DNA of 64,000 nucleotides from Dipylidium caninum (taxonomy: Eukaryota > Platyhelminthes > Cestoda > Cyclophyllidea > Dipylidiidae): positions 248,001 to 312,000 of the forward strand of contig QEYB01000625.1 of the NCBI GenBank assembly GCA_017562135.1. The letters are read 5' to 3'. A program made the position numbers and the translations under genes. Of this stretch, positions 24,801 to 38,166 are shown piece by piece (position 1 is the stretch's first letter; each line of letters starts with the position of its first letter). The notes under the pieces are model-generated. The model did no database searches, was not told the origin of the DNA, and saw only the letters and a program-made list of their open reading frames with translations.

Positions 24801-27800
24801 TCATAAGTGAAAGTAGGGCGATACATTAACTTGCGTGTGTATTTCGTGTATTTACATCAAACACGTGTTCGACTGGCTTTCGCCTCAAACCGCTTATTAA
24901 CCAACTGACATCAACATTCAGCATTCTATGCAAAGTTAGGATTGAAACTCTTCATTCCACACATTTTTCCGCCTTTTCTGCCGGCGACCGGGAGAGGAGA
25001 GAGGGTTGGCTGTTGGAAAGTAGAGAGAAATTGGATTGAAAGGGAAAAGGAATTGCATTTTGTGTCGAACACCATCACTTATCCTAACGGAGCGGTGTTG
25101 GAAAGTTAACCGATGAGTCAATTTTGCCGTGGTTAATTTACAACAACAACAATTTTTTTTTCTGGCATTCTGTTCCAATTAGGGACAAGCCTCGAGTGCC
25201 TCTTCACTCTTCCTCCGCCTCCGCCGCCTCCACCACATTTGTTCTCCTCTTTTTTTCCTACGATGTCAGTTGAGTTCACACCTGAGCTGCCCTGGAATGA
25301 GGCGATACCGGAATGGTGGTAGCTATTTGGAGTCATTTCCTTTAGCTTATAATTTCTGGTAAAATTTGAATGCTCATTGAGGGGGCAACACAACCGTCCC
25401 ACTTTCCACTCCAAATGATACTTTATCCACCTCTTCTTATCCACTCAACTCCACCATCCTAGTTCCATCTCCATCCTCCTGAAGGATCCACTTCCTCAAA
25501 CGTCAACGTCACCTTTGCACACACAACTCACACACCTCGGCGAGACGAGTACCCAGGATAGATAGCACCCACCGATACTTAGCATTATTCTTTACGACGT
25601 GGTTTTGGCGTCCCTTAGAAGTTCTGCCCCCATGACATAAAGATGGGGTGCAAGCGATAACGCAACGATGGTGCATAGATGGTCCAGGAGCGTAGAACAG
25701 GAAGCCGTGAGGAGGAAATGCAGACGTTATCTAAACCCCAATCAGGCCTAAGAAAGGTGTTAAGTGTAAAGTCATTGGTTGTTGTGGCGTCGAAGGAATT
25801 AAGCTTCACCTACACTTGGCCCACAATCACCTAATGATTCACCATGTTTACTTGCCACTGTTTCGAGTGTCCGATATTAGCACACACATTTCATCGAGCC
25901 TGTGTTCGGGCATAACTTAATGAGTATACAGACGGGGTCTGCAAATGCCTCAAATTCATCAAGCTAGGCATCTAAGCATTCCATCCCACAAGAATGCCTG
26001 ATTATCTCGGCTTGAATAGCATCCGCGCTAACCAAACGCGTCGAATTGTCGGGTGCAATTAACGCAGGCCGTCGACCGATGTGAGCTAGCAGAGGAGCCG
26101 AGAGTTGGCAGGCCGGAAAGCGAACGTATCGCGTATCGGGTGAAAGGGCGATGCATAGGCGGGAATGTGATGGTGGTGGGGAAGTCAGCTTGAGCCCACA
26201 CCTCCTCCTCATTGTATTTCAAATTCTCCCACCTGGCAAATGGGCTATTAGCTCTTCAAGGGATGTACTTTAGAGGAGCCATTTACTGCCATCAAATATT
26301 CATCGAACTGATGCAGGGCAACCTCGGGTTTCCCTCTGGCATGCCCTTGATGTGATCATAAAGTGCGCTTCAAAATCTGCTTATAACTCGAGCGATGGGA
26401 TGACACAATTCGGCGGACCCTGTTCTTCTTCCTCCTCCTCCTCGGTCATCACACTTATGCATGTTTTCAGGCGAAAAGTAGATCAAGACGACCACTTCAC
26501 CCTCGGCCTCCTCATCTACCCATGCACCCTCTGCCTTTTTGTCTGCCATGTAGTAATGCCAACCCCTCTCCCCGTCCACCTTGGAATGTAGAATAAAAAC
26601 TCAAGTGGGTGAAAAACAGATTCGAAAGGTCTCCTAAATTACGGTGTGAGATCGAAAGTGACCTCATTCGGCAAGGGGGAGGGATCTTACTTATTAGGAC
26701 GCCAATTGTACCTCACTATTCAAGAAATATCTTTCGTTTGGGATGACCTTAAAGTCCCAATTTCACTCCAAAATCTGAGTGTGGGGTTAATCCTCCCTCG
26801 TGTAGGAAAAACGGCGAAGGGGTCGGGGGTTTTCGGTCCCCAGAACCAGCTTTGACAATTCTGGACACCCATTATTATCACCTGGGCGTTAAATTATGTA
26901 AAAACGCTGTCAGGACTTAAAAGGTAATAAGAAAGGAATGATGTCTCCACCTCCACCTCTTCCTCCTCCCTCTTCTTCTTCTGCTTATTCCTTTTCTTCC
27001 CCACACCCATCTTTTTACGACGTTAAGAAATGACCTTTGACTTGAGGCCCCTGGACTGTCACAACGGCAGTAAAGAGGATCTCAACACGGCTGAATGCAC
27101 CACTTTCCACTGTGACTTGAAATCGACGAAGTCACAGGGAAAAAGCTGCCTTTTACAGCCTTTAAGGTCCCAATTAAACAGCAACCGTGTTGTGAAAGGT
27201 GCTTCTGCCAAGTCAATACTTCGTTAGGGTCCCAAGATGACTTAACTCCTGCCTCACAACCAATCCGGAACGAAGAGGTAGAATGATAATGAATCCCCAC
27301 CTCTCACCTCGCATTATGACGTCAAAGCAGGGCGAAATTTCATTTACCTCCGACCTGGCAAAACACGCCAAGTTATTAGCTGCATTTGTTACTTAACCGA
27401 TCCCACATTTTTGACAGAGATGATTTATTTCGAACATTCGCAATGTTGACTGAGTTACAACTGGCTCATCGGAGGGTAGATTATTCTCCGGACAGGTTGG
27501 AAGAGACGAGTGATTTATCAGCCGCTCGTGCAACTGTGTTACCTTGAAGGTTTTGCGAGTAGAGTGGGAGTAGAGTTTTCTTTTTATAAATTACACCTAT
27601 TGTGACATTTATGGGAAAAGGTGGAAAAATAAGGGATTGTCCGCGTCAGTAAGCTCTAAACGGACTGTCCAAGTTAGTGGACGAGAGGTGTTTCAATAAT
27701 TTGCAGAAGATCTCGGGAGTTTCTCGATAAACAACGGAAGGAGAGTAGAAGGAGTTGTGGGAATGAGGAGGAGTAGCACCCAGCCACTTGACTCTCTCGC

Positions 27801-28373
27801 ATCTCAGTGTCACGGGTGGGAGACAGAGTGATCTGTAAGATGAAGGTTAATGTGAAAAGGCTTTCTCTCTCCTCTACGCCTCCAACTGGGCGAATTAGGA
27901 GTACGAATTGTGCTAATGTCGGACATCGTTAGGAGCCGCAGGAATGTGTGTTTGGAAGCAAAAGGTGAAGAGAGAGAATTTGACTCCAACTTATGTCAGC
28001 CTGTACTAAGCCTCTGCCAAAGTGGAATTTGCACCATCACTTTCCGGACTAAATTCGGACAAGTTTGGGCAAAAAATGACTTCATCAAAACCACCCGAGA
28101 CTTGATGAAACAAACAAAACAACAGATATGCCTAGTAAACAAGTCTTCTCTCCTACCTTAAGGGGATGACGTGGGAGGGAATTACTGGGCTCCGTCGTTT
28201 CAGATGAAAAACCATCTGAGTGGAATAGTTGGATCACTTTTAATTGCCGTCGAGTTAAAAAAGCGGTAATGGTGTGGTTCCTCAAACTTTTCAACAAAGG
28301 TTAACGTGATCGACTGCCATTTTGGATAACATGACGAGATTTATACAGACAGCGGAATCTACGGACGATCCTA
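21811..28373. other. Spacer upstream of receptor gene
   Basis: No recognisable gene. The region should contain the receptor promoter and 5' UTR, but no clear promoter motif could be assigned. Open frames of 90-125 codons near 23.3-23.7 kb and 24.4-24.8 kb overlap frames on the other strand and resemble no family. A pyrimidine-rich tract (CTTCCTCC, CTTCTTCTT) lies at about 26941-26998. Confidence 0.5.
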
Positions 28374-29037
28374 CTTCACGGCAGCGCATGTCTGCCTGTC
28401 TGTAGGTCTACGCCTGCGTGTGAGTGTGATTATGTGAACTCTCCGTCGGTAGCCAAGAGGCTAGACGAAGCACTGCATCGTCAGAAGTCTTTGGCTTCAC
28501 TCGTCGTCATGATGTCCACACTTCCCCACCCTCCCATGACGCGTGGTTGGCCACCAGCCCACCAGATTCTGCGCAGCTGTCCGGTGCATCTCATGGGGTG
28601 CAGATTGGCATGACTGAGGTGAGCATTTGGCTCCGGTGTGGGAGGAGCGGACGGAAGGGGGGGTTGACAAGAGGAGCTGCCCTACTGACCCACCAGATTT
28701 GTCGTGCTGAGAAGCAGAAGAAGACTTTGATCTTTTGAGTCTCTAATGAACACGTCAGGCTGGTGAGCACGAAGACAGGGGGAGGTGGAGGTGGAGGTGG
28801 AGGAAGAGGAAGAGGAGGAGGAGGAGGAGGAGGAGGAGGATGAAGAGATGACAGCTGTCTGGTGGTGTGCTCAGCACCCATCGAACACTCCAGTGGACAA
28901 ATCCTGAATGCCAGACTTGACTAAATGTCGACGTACCACACACTGGTGAAGAGTCGGTAGGGAGCGGAAGTGTGAGAGGAGAAGAATGCAACGTCCACTG
29001 CCAAGAGGTCATCCGAGCGCTTGTCAACGGTGTGTGC
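28374..29037 (-). repeat. Dispersed inverted repeat, arm B
   Basis: This is the reverse complement of arm A (10014-10656), about 17.7 kb away. It shares the unit containing the GACTAAATGTCGACGTACC motif, a GA/GGT-rich microsatellite at the position of arm A's CTC tract, and an end near CGGCAGCGCATGTCTG. Arm B has a single copy of the left-hand unit that is doubled in arm A. Substitutions are scattered across the whole alignment, indicating an older event than the MRPL1 duplication. The element class is unknown. Confidence 0.85.
28777..28841 (+). repeat. GGT/GGA/GAG microsatellite
   Basis: Units of GGAGGT pass into AGGAAG and then (GAG)n up to the ATGAAGAG motif. It is the arm B counterpart of the CTC tract in arm A, and its unit composition has drifted compared with that copy. 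Confidence 0.9.
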
Positions 29038-29698
29038 GGAGATGGGACGCAGGCTTTCAATTCTCCACCTTGATGACCTATAGACCTGTGCATTATCCAA
29101 AGGAGTTTGAGGAGAGGAGTACGGAAGACGGAAATGGAAATCCTCTCCCCAAATGTCTTTCCCTCCGATCTGTTATAAAATGTATTTCCACTCGACAACA
29201 TTCGTCAAAATAGCATGTCACACGTCATCAAAACGTCCGTGGCTTATTAATCGACCTGAGGTGAGGCCACTTTGTCTATTACATAATTCGGCGCAGTCAT
29301 GCACACAAACACAATCTTATTTCCTTTGAAAATACTCTTAACGCCATATTTAGCAAAGATTTCGGCCGGACCGATTTCCTCCTCCTCCACTTGACAGTTT
29401 GTCATCTAAGATCTCCTCCTCTCCCTCACCGAGATAGTTTGGGATGACTTCTCTCCTCCAATTTTGACAACCGGGATCATGGGACCTCGCCACGATGGAG
29501 CAAAACCACTGTTGCCATCGTAACTCAACCGCCACTCGTTTAATAAGTGAGGTGTTGTAGCAGACCGATTTGCAATATGGAGAAGTCTTGAAGCAGCAGC
29601 CTCATCCGTTTCCGTCTGACCATTTCGTCTAGGACCAATGGAATCATAATTTAATGGTCAGATGCGTTGATGGCCTAAGACCACCGAGGCAAATTAAG

Positions 29699-29732
29699 CT
29701 CCTCCTCCTCCTCCTCCTCCTCCTCTTTCTCT
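29699..29732 (+). repeat. (CTC)n microsatellite
   Basis: A nearly perfect run of CTC trinucleotides ending in CTCTTTCTC. It lies in non-coding spacer outside the dispersed repeat arms. Confidence 0.9.
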
Positions 29733-30835
29733 AATTCCCCACCATCCTCCTCCTCGCAACTCTGTAATGACTGACATTTACGGCCGTGTTAAATTCAATT
29801 TCACAATCACATAAAATTCAAGCCAGTGGCGTGTGAAAAAGGTAAATTTCCTTAAAACCTCTAAAAACGTGCCGTCGGGCAGAGTGGATGGCAGATTTAT
29901 CATCTCTCCTCATCAGATGGTTAGTGAGGGGACAAAATTTGACTTGCCTGAAGCACGTGGCAAATGCCCCTCAGAAGATTAACATTCTACACAGCTTTAG
30001 AGAAGAGGCAAATTTCAGCCTATTTTGCGGCTACTTTCGTTTGGAAAAATTGTGGAATTTCTCAAATTCCGTTCCAGACACTCGTTCAATATGTTGGGCG
30101 TTTTTTGCCTCTCTCTCTCATGATAAATGAGGTTCCGTTTGGACCAGAAATATGCCAAGTTAAATGTCTCTGTTCCCGGAGTTTGTGCGTGATTGGTTAC
30201 GAATATCGGCGTGGCAGTCCTGGCTCTGCTTGATAGACGAGTCTAATGGGGGAAAGAGGCTTGACGCGAGTGGAGACAGCGTGCGAAACGAGTCTTGTAA
30301 ATCCGTCCCCTTCAGCACCCAGCGTCCCCAGGCAGGATTAATGTCAACCTCGTTGCGAGGGCTGTCGGTCAGGGCTCAGACGTGACTCCGATTGCCCTGA
30401 GGTCGAATTTTGAATCCGACTGGAGTCCTGCTCATCTTTCTTAGGCTTCGGTAGGAATCCACCTGGGCTCTTTTGCTGAGGGCCAGAAAACCATACATAA
30501 AGTCGCTCCAGAAACTGCATTATTCTCCAGGCTGTCTACCAAGTGGCTTGTCACTTATGGGAAGAGGTTTCCCCATAAAAAAACTCCCCGAGTGATGGTA
30601 GAATGGGTAGACTCAGGATCCATATATCCCCAGCCTCGAATACGTATATTACACAAAATCAGCCCTTTGGGCAACATTAATAATGAGATTTACCTTGCCT
30701 CACCCTCGTTGCCTTACTTCAGCAACCCTTCGCCGATATCTTTAAGAGTCTTCCTTCAACTTCACTTAACACGACTGTGTCTAAGGCGAGCAACTCATTA
30801 AGCATTGTGTGACATCACTCCAACCCAACCGACAT

Positions 30836-31275
30836 AAGTCATAGGAACAGAGTTAATTTTAGGATTTCTTAAGCCTATCACTAAGGCGGCTTTAATTAAG
30901 GGGCGGTTGGAAGTTAGATTGCCTTTTAGAGATTAGGGAAAGGATGAGTTATCACCTACGGACCATGCTACTTAAATCATATAAGCATAACATCAGATTA
31001 TGAACTCACTTGGATTAAGCTTCGCCTTCACTCCCTCCCCCTTCCCGACAGACAAATGGCGTAAAAACGAAGTTAATTTTAAGATTTCTAATATTTATCA
31101 CTAAGGCGCCTTTAATTAGGTGGAGGTGGGGAAATAAAAGTGGCTATAGGAAGTTTGGGAATGGAGAAGTTAACATCTACGGGCAAAAGTACTAATTACT
31201 ATAACACTGAATTGGAGACGGATCTGCGTTTAAATGCCTGATCCATCCTCTCCCCCCCTCCCCCGCCCGACTCCA
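30836..31275 (+). repeat. Two-copy tandem repeat, about 220 bp unit
   Basis: The block AGTTAATTTTAGGATTTCT at 30851 recurs, diverged, at 31071, an offset of 220. Matching features follow in the same order in both units: ATCACTAAGGCG with TTTAATTA, a GGGAA/GGATGAG or GGGAATGGAGAAG block, CATCTACGG or CACCTACGG, AAGTACTAA or TGCTACTTAAA, and a C-rich end with CCCGAC. Divergence is substantial, so the duplication is old. No protein or TE family was recognised. Confidence 0.75.
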
Positions 31276-34200
31276 TTTTGTTATAGCTGATTTCGCATAA
31301 AAATTCTAGCAATTATTAAAGGAAATCTTTGCCTTTCCCAATAGTAGAAGAAGAGGACTCATGCCAAGTCGTAATTGTGTCTGTCACTAAGAAAAAGGAC
31401 TCGTTTGAGACCTCCGGCCTTCCAGCACTTAGTATCCCTCTTGATCGCCGAGCTCAGGGTTACCTAGGCAACGCGACGTGGTGACACGATTGTCTTCTTC
31501 CCGTGTAGTGTCTCGGGGTGGGAAAGGGCTTGTCATTGGGGGATTAGGTGTTACATTTGGACGCGAAAGCGACCGGAACGCCACCATAATTAATCTTATC
31601 CAAGTGTGTCCATGTGGTCGCCGCCACACAAGCAAGTGGCATTCGCCTCTAATTTCTTAGATGCTGACATATGCGATGAATGCTGGTTGTTTCTACGCTT
31701 CTCAAGGAAAACCTCTTATCATCTGAAAAGCCTTTCCTTTTTTGGTTAGTAGTGCATTTTTGGGTTTCTTCACTCTTCTGTGCACTGTTTCAGGCAGCGT
31801 CGTGTTTTGCTCGACCGTATCATTCCCGCAAACCGACGGGTGACTTGTTGTTTTTATGCAATATTCAGGAGCTGAGGGAAGCATTTTCTTCCCTTCTCTC
31901 CCCACCCCACCCACAAAGCGTTCTTATGCCTCCCTCCCCCCCGGTAGCCCGCCAGCCGCCCGACTGTCATTAGCGTCGCTTCACTGTCCACCGCTGTGCT
32001 GTCTGTGCGATTAAACCTTGTTAATGTTCGTGAGTTGTGGAGCAGTAGAAGCACCGCTCACAATGCCGCAGTGATGCTACGACCCCCGCCAAAATAGCCA
32101 CCGTGTAGGTGGGATTCCTCTTCTCTTGCACCAAATGTCCCAATTAGGGCTGCAGAGTACAAATGTCTCACGGTGGGTAGGGGAATAACCATCGGGCCAC
32201 CCTGATGCCAGCGAAGAGGGTGGCTCTACGATGTTTGATGCTAAACCTCTAAGACCGAGAGAAATTTCTGCGTCGGGTGCAGCTACAGTCTAAAATGAAA
32301 CTCAAATCTCCTCGAATGTAGTGTCTATTCAAGTCTGCGTAATACCCCTTCTGCCACAGCCGACCGAACGGTGACCCACAATGTTCCACCTTCATCGTAT
32401 CGAGTCATAATCGCCTGAATGGCCGCCAAAACCGAGGAGACAGTTGAAAAGACTGTCAACAGTAGAGATGAGGTCGAAAAACCTTCGTAAAGCTTAACCC
32501 AAGGTAATTAGCAAACACCTCTCGACGCTTAGGCTGATCGTCCAGAAAAGGATACGTTGTGAAACCCCGCCTTGTTTTAATCAATTTTGTATGATCGCGC
32601 GGTTACATCAACCGTCGTTACCTTTATTACTGGAGTGGTGCCACGACATTGCGGCTCTCATTCTCTCACTCTCTCTCCCTCTGTGTATGTGTGTTTGTAT
32701 ATCCGTATATATATGTGTTAACTATACACCTTCCCCCCAGAATGCTAATTACTTAGTAGGACTTCAGGGGAAACCGAGGAACGCGGCGCTGCCGGCAAGC
32801 AGTGTAGCAAGTATGAAAGGACACGTAAAATCATTTCTCCTTTTCATTCCAGTCCCTAACGTCACAAGAGGCAGGGTATATAGTCGAAGTCTAGTTCTTC
32901 TTCTTGGGCTTCTTCCCACTCTCCTTCTTTATTTATCTCCCCGTTGCCTTAGAGAAAAATCGACGGCAGTCTAGAGGTTCTCCTGCTCTGAGTGAAGACT
33001 GTTTCCACCATTTAATTGTTTGGACTTCTTTGATCACCTCGGCTACTTTAACTCTTTCTCCGACACCTACATAACTGTTAACATTCAACATTCCACGAGT
33101 CACACATATGTGACACCACACTGTCATGACCCACTTTCATTATTATACCCCACATAAAAGTGTAATTCGAGAACGATAATAGCCGGAGATCCTTCCACTC
33201 ACTTCTCCTCGTCCTCTTCTCGTCAAGTTCGCCCTTGGAGGTGTGTCCGGTAACACAGCCATTCCTCCGGTCCAATTGACATGTAAACCTTCGCCATTAG
33301 CCTTCCACCGCCCGCCCAACACACAAAGCACATTCTCACCGTCTTTGACGGTGTACGTCAGAAACAGCTCTGGTGGCCACTTTTAACACTAAATTTCCTG
33401 AAGTTAAAATTCTAACTTGAGTCAATTTAAGGCAAGTTTAAACAATGCTTGCTCTCTACTGCCTCGGTGTACTAGATCATTAATTACCCGCCAAGATGGA
33501 ATTTTGTGTTTGTGGAGGGAGGACTGAGAGGACAGGCTTGCAAAAAGTAATGGAGTGTAGACATCTGAATGCGATCTGCACTGGGACAATTCGAAGAGAT
33601 CGACGGTAACATTTAGGGAATTCGCAGTCTCTCCGCGCCTCGGCATTTATACATGGCTGGATCTTATTTACGCATTGCACACTTTGCAATGAATTCCGAC
33701 TCGCCCTTTGTGTGTCTTGGGCGAATGTCAGATTGACGCGGAAAAATTTACGGACTCAAAGCTTCCTCAGCCATACCTGCCAGTTCGCCATTTCTCCGTA
33801 TTCCTTAATCTGGGAAATACTGGACGGAAACTTAATTTGCTCAGCAGTAGGTAATTTGTTGCCTTTTATGATCGAGCAGAGTAAGAGGGGAGAGACTCAC
33901 CTTCTACCAAGGGAAAAGACGTCGGGAGATCCGCGATTTCACTTAATCTACTTCTGATTTAAGTGTACTTTGACCACCGGACAGGCGAAGGGAACCGGTG
34001 GTCCCGGCCCTAAATACGGTCTTATTGTGTGGCCAATTTAGCCGACTTGGAGGCCTAAAGAGTTTCTGGTGGATTGATGAAGAGCACAAAATAGGACATT
34101 GTTCGTCTCCGACTCACTCCTGTCCCAGTAATGATCTCAGGTCTGGTTTTCAAATGCATCTCGCCAATCTTTTACCCCATGACGTCCATAGTGCAGCATA

Positions 34201-37200
34201 AAGGAGGAGGAGGAGGCAAAATACGGGCAACTAGTTTTCACGTAGAGGCCCCTCTTTCAGAAAATGGCTCAGAAGAACATTTTGGTGTGACGTCTTCCTT
34301 TGGCTGAAGCACATTCCCAGGCGTACGTTGACGGATTTATCGTCTGGACAAACTTTAATTCGATCGCTCTACATTCCTCCCCCTATCATGTTAAGTAGAC
34401 ACATTCCCTCGTGATACGGCTGAAACATTTGCCTACCCGTGGGACGATGTAGCTTGCCAACATTCCATTGCAGTATACGGGATTTTAATTTGCACTTTAT
34501 TTCTTCTCTTTCCCCTTCTCCTCCTCTTCCACCCTCTTCTTTCGCCTCTCAAATTCCTCAGGTATGCAAAATTTCTACCACCTCCCCCTTCGGCCTACCT
34601 GCCAAGTCACGTCCGTCGGCGAGGCGGATGACGAAGGGAGTCGGAGGTGTATAGACCTCCTCTCAAGGCTGAGGTGTGGACCGTCACTCTGGAAGCGGCG
34701 GTGGCGGAGGGACGTGCATCTTGGCAACATGGCCTGTCCTCCGCTCCTATCTCTTCCACTGCGTCAGCCCAGTGAAGGAAACTTGTGGAAGTGACTACCA
34801 TCACCCCGTTCCATGCCACGTGGGACCAAATTGTCGCTATTGCCCAAGGCACCTGAAAAAAGGTTGATTTTTGGTGGACAGAGTGGCGGAGGGGGACAGG
34901 GACAGGGTGAGAGACTCCACTGACGGGTGATGTGCGAAAGAGTACGCAATGGCCAAAATTCGTGTCAAGTGAAATAGTTTGAAGATGTGACGGTTGATAG
35001 GTTACTGCCTACGCGCCAAGCCTATGTTCACCATCTTTGGCAAGGGTTTTACCTCTCACTTCCAACTGTTATGGATAATGACAAAGGCTAAAATGGACGT
35101 GGTGTCCACACCAAACCAGGACTTTAGAAATTAATTAGAAAAAGTTCACTTTCCTACGCCATCTTCCAGGAATGAACAAACATTTCAAGAACCGTCAAGT
35201 TTCCAGGACTTATCTTGCCCCCGATGCTGCCGAGGCAACCTTAGGTACCAACTTGGGACGTGAAATCGTCTCTGAAATCGTCTCCTTAAACCTCTTCCAA
35301 CGCCACGAAGGGCTAGATGTCAAGGGTGTCAGACACTCCCCCGGATTGGTAGGAAAAGGAGGTTTGGAGCAGCCCTGCTGATTTCACGATGCTCCGTCTC
35401 GAAAGCGATATCTCTTCCATCCTGACTCTGATCTCCACTGCTATAGCGAATTGAAAACCAACGCCAATCATCATTGCATCATGACTGCCCGCCTAAGCAC
35501 CTTGGATTTCTAGTCTCTTCCGTTTTCCTTAGACTGTAACCGAGTTAGGAGGCCTTCCGGACTGTGATGAACCTCTCACTGCTGCGTGGATGTGAGTGGG
35601 GTTGCCTACTCCCTGCCCGCCTTGCCTACGAGGACTTGGCGAATTCACGACATCGCTAACAAATTAACCCAAGTCTGACTCTTCAGCCTCCTGCCTTGGC
35701 CGACTCAACTTCCAAATTTTACCCCTATTTGGCCCTGTTAATAAATTCAGCCACAAGGTAACAGTCTTTACATCTTTTTCCCATGCCTACTATTTTTGTA
35801 ATCAACTTTACAATCGCAGACCGGAACGATGCTCTGTGGGGTGTGGCCTGGGATGAACAACTTTTTTACCACGTACGCGTCACTGATCTTCTGTACTCTG
35901 TCGGTGCTTTAATCCGCCTGCACTTAACTGGTGCTCTAAAGGCCTGTACATCCGTCTTAAAAATCTCTTGTCGTCGGGTAAGTGGATGACGACTTACGCA
36001 AACTAGATGAACTCGCGACCAAGGGCAGTTGGAGCCGAGACGACGATGAACTCGTGCACGCACTAAGGCGTGGAGATAGTCGGAGTTTTGCTCTATATAG
36101 CATGAACGTTGTAAAAAGGAGGGAGAATCCTCGTTATGGGGATAACAGGAAAGTGAATCCCACAATTCTGTCTGGCGTAGAACAGCAGTCCACAGTGAGT
36201 ACATCGCTGTACCTTCCAACTTGACATTAAACAGGTATGGAAATCAGCGAAGGCAGCTTCCGCTTGCGAAGCTACTTCCCACCTCCTATTGGCTCAAAAA
36301 TCCCCTTTTGGAATGAACGTTTCTCCCGTCTAGTAATCGGGGATGTCTCTAAATTAATGTTTTCCAGTAATTCTGGAAAATAATACTCCTTTGAAACCGT
36401 GATTCCACCTAACCGTAAGTATTTCCGATGTTGTAGTGCTTCAGCGTTAACGCTAGAATGGATGGCGTCGTCACAATCAGAGAATTCTGTTGAAGGCCAC
36501 AGCTCTGGGGACGGAATGCGTCATTTATGAAGTTTTTCAAGGGTGTTTTTCCTTCCCGTAATCACAAAAATACGGCCATTCTCGTTAGTAAGAGCTTAGT
36601 CTAGTCACATTGACGCCAAAACTACCCGCTCTTTCCGACCTCCTCGGTTTTGTCCGCCTAATTTTCTAGCCTATACAAAAGGGTGTATTTTAAAGGAAAA
36701 TTTTTTGGGCAGAGACATACTTGGCCTTTGAAATTTTATTGTCGTGTACTGCATTGTGAGGTGGAGGGTGGAGAAGGAAAAGGGGAGGGGAGAAGGGGAG
36801 AAGGAAGGTCTGTCCTGTGAGTTTCGTGATATCACTTTCATGCCACAACCACATCAATCTCGACTAGGCGACGGTTTTCAGTTAAAGTAACACAACACTA
36901 TTGTCTCGAGGCCGAGTAGCCTTGGAAAAATCGCCAAATTCCGACGGTTTTCGGCGCGGTGGTACGAGGCGATGTAAGAGTGAGGAGGGACAGACTTCAC
37001 GTATATGCGACGCACTTGTTTTTAACATACAAACGAGACACTTTAAGCGCCTCTAGTGGGGCAAAACTTATGTTTAGCCACAATGAACTTTTCTTTCAAT
37101 GTGAAAGTGATAAAAGAGGAGATTTAAGTTCTCAGTTGTTCTACTCGATGCTTTAGACGTTGGAGCATGTACTTGAACTTCGAGGCATCCGCCAAAACTG

Positions 37201-38166
37201 ATTTTCGGAGGAAATTTTTCCTGTCTTAACTTCAAGATCTTTTTTCAGATTAAGAAAGACTTATGTCTTGCACGTTTCCGCCATTTCTCCTCTGAGAAAC
37301 CAATCGGGTTAAGAGAAAATCTTCATATCGGGAATAAGTTGATCACTCAAATCTCGTGCCTCCAGGTGAATTGTTCAACTTATCCTACGAGATTTACTCT
37401 TCTCTGATTAACAGTGAGTTGTGAGAAGGTCTCAACTAAAACCCTCTCAGTGGAAAAAGTCGCCTTTCCTTGGCTCTTGTGCATTCGGACAGTGGCAGTG
37501 TCAACTTCAGTAGACGACAAATTCAAATTTCTCCTAAAGCAGGCGACTAGCTTCTGCCGTCTTATTGGAGAGTTGGAGGCATCAACGACTGCGAAAGAAC
37601 ACTATTTGAGGAAGAATCGCAATGAGAGCCTATTTCACGGTGTGCAGTAGTGGCATGTCTTGTGACCGCCTTTAGTAAGGGGGAAAGGGAAAAGCCCGGT
37701 GGGCAGATGTTTGTTATTAGGAGGCCGACAATATCCAAGCGCCCTAAGGACACTAGGAAGCGAGGGGAGATGGAGAAGTTTGTGTTTACTGTACCATCCA
37801 ACAGCATTCCTGTACCACAATCGAGGTGGTGGGATCAGACAAAAAGGGAAAAATTACATGAAGTTGTAATTGGTCACTTTCTCTCTCCCACCAGATATGC
37901 CTCGTGGAAAATCGAGATAACGAGGGGAATTAAAGAATTATGTCTCCTTCTTCAAATGCACCAACTTCAAACAATGGAAAGCGATGGGATAGGACTTGTT
38001 GGTAATATCGGAGCAAGTTCCCCAGCCTATGCCGATGTCATGACAAGGATCTAAACCGAAAAGAGAAGATTCTTCTGCCTCCATCCCCTTTCAAGCTGGT
38101 CGACACGCCGCGGCATAATCCGCTTCAATCTGACGGCTGCGTTTCGACGGACGTGACCCGTCAGGG
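31276..38166. other. Spacer without recognisable gene
   Basis: No exon could be supported. It contains a TC/TATG simple-repeat patch (about 32660-32718), a pyrimidine-rich patch near 34500-34545 and a GGAG-rich patch (about 36763-36808). Near 34607-34854 (minus) a good TTTTTTCAG acceptor is followed by about 80 open codons with no recognisable product. I regard this as too weak to call. Confidence 0.45.

Noticed and set aside
24411..24804. Overlapping open frames of 92 (plus) and 120 (minus) codons
   Set aside because: The plus frame has plausible codons but no splice context or family, and the two frames overlap antisense.
34607..34854. Minus-strand frame after a good TTTTTTCAG acceptor
   Set aside because: All three frames are partly open, no product is recognisable, and no donor or partner exon was convincing.
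37650..38054. 134-codon plus-strand open frame
   Set aside because: No domain, no clear splice context, low-complexity charged start. Consistent with chance in a stretch of this size.
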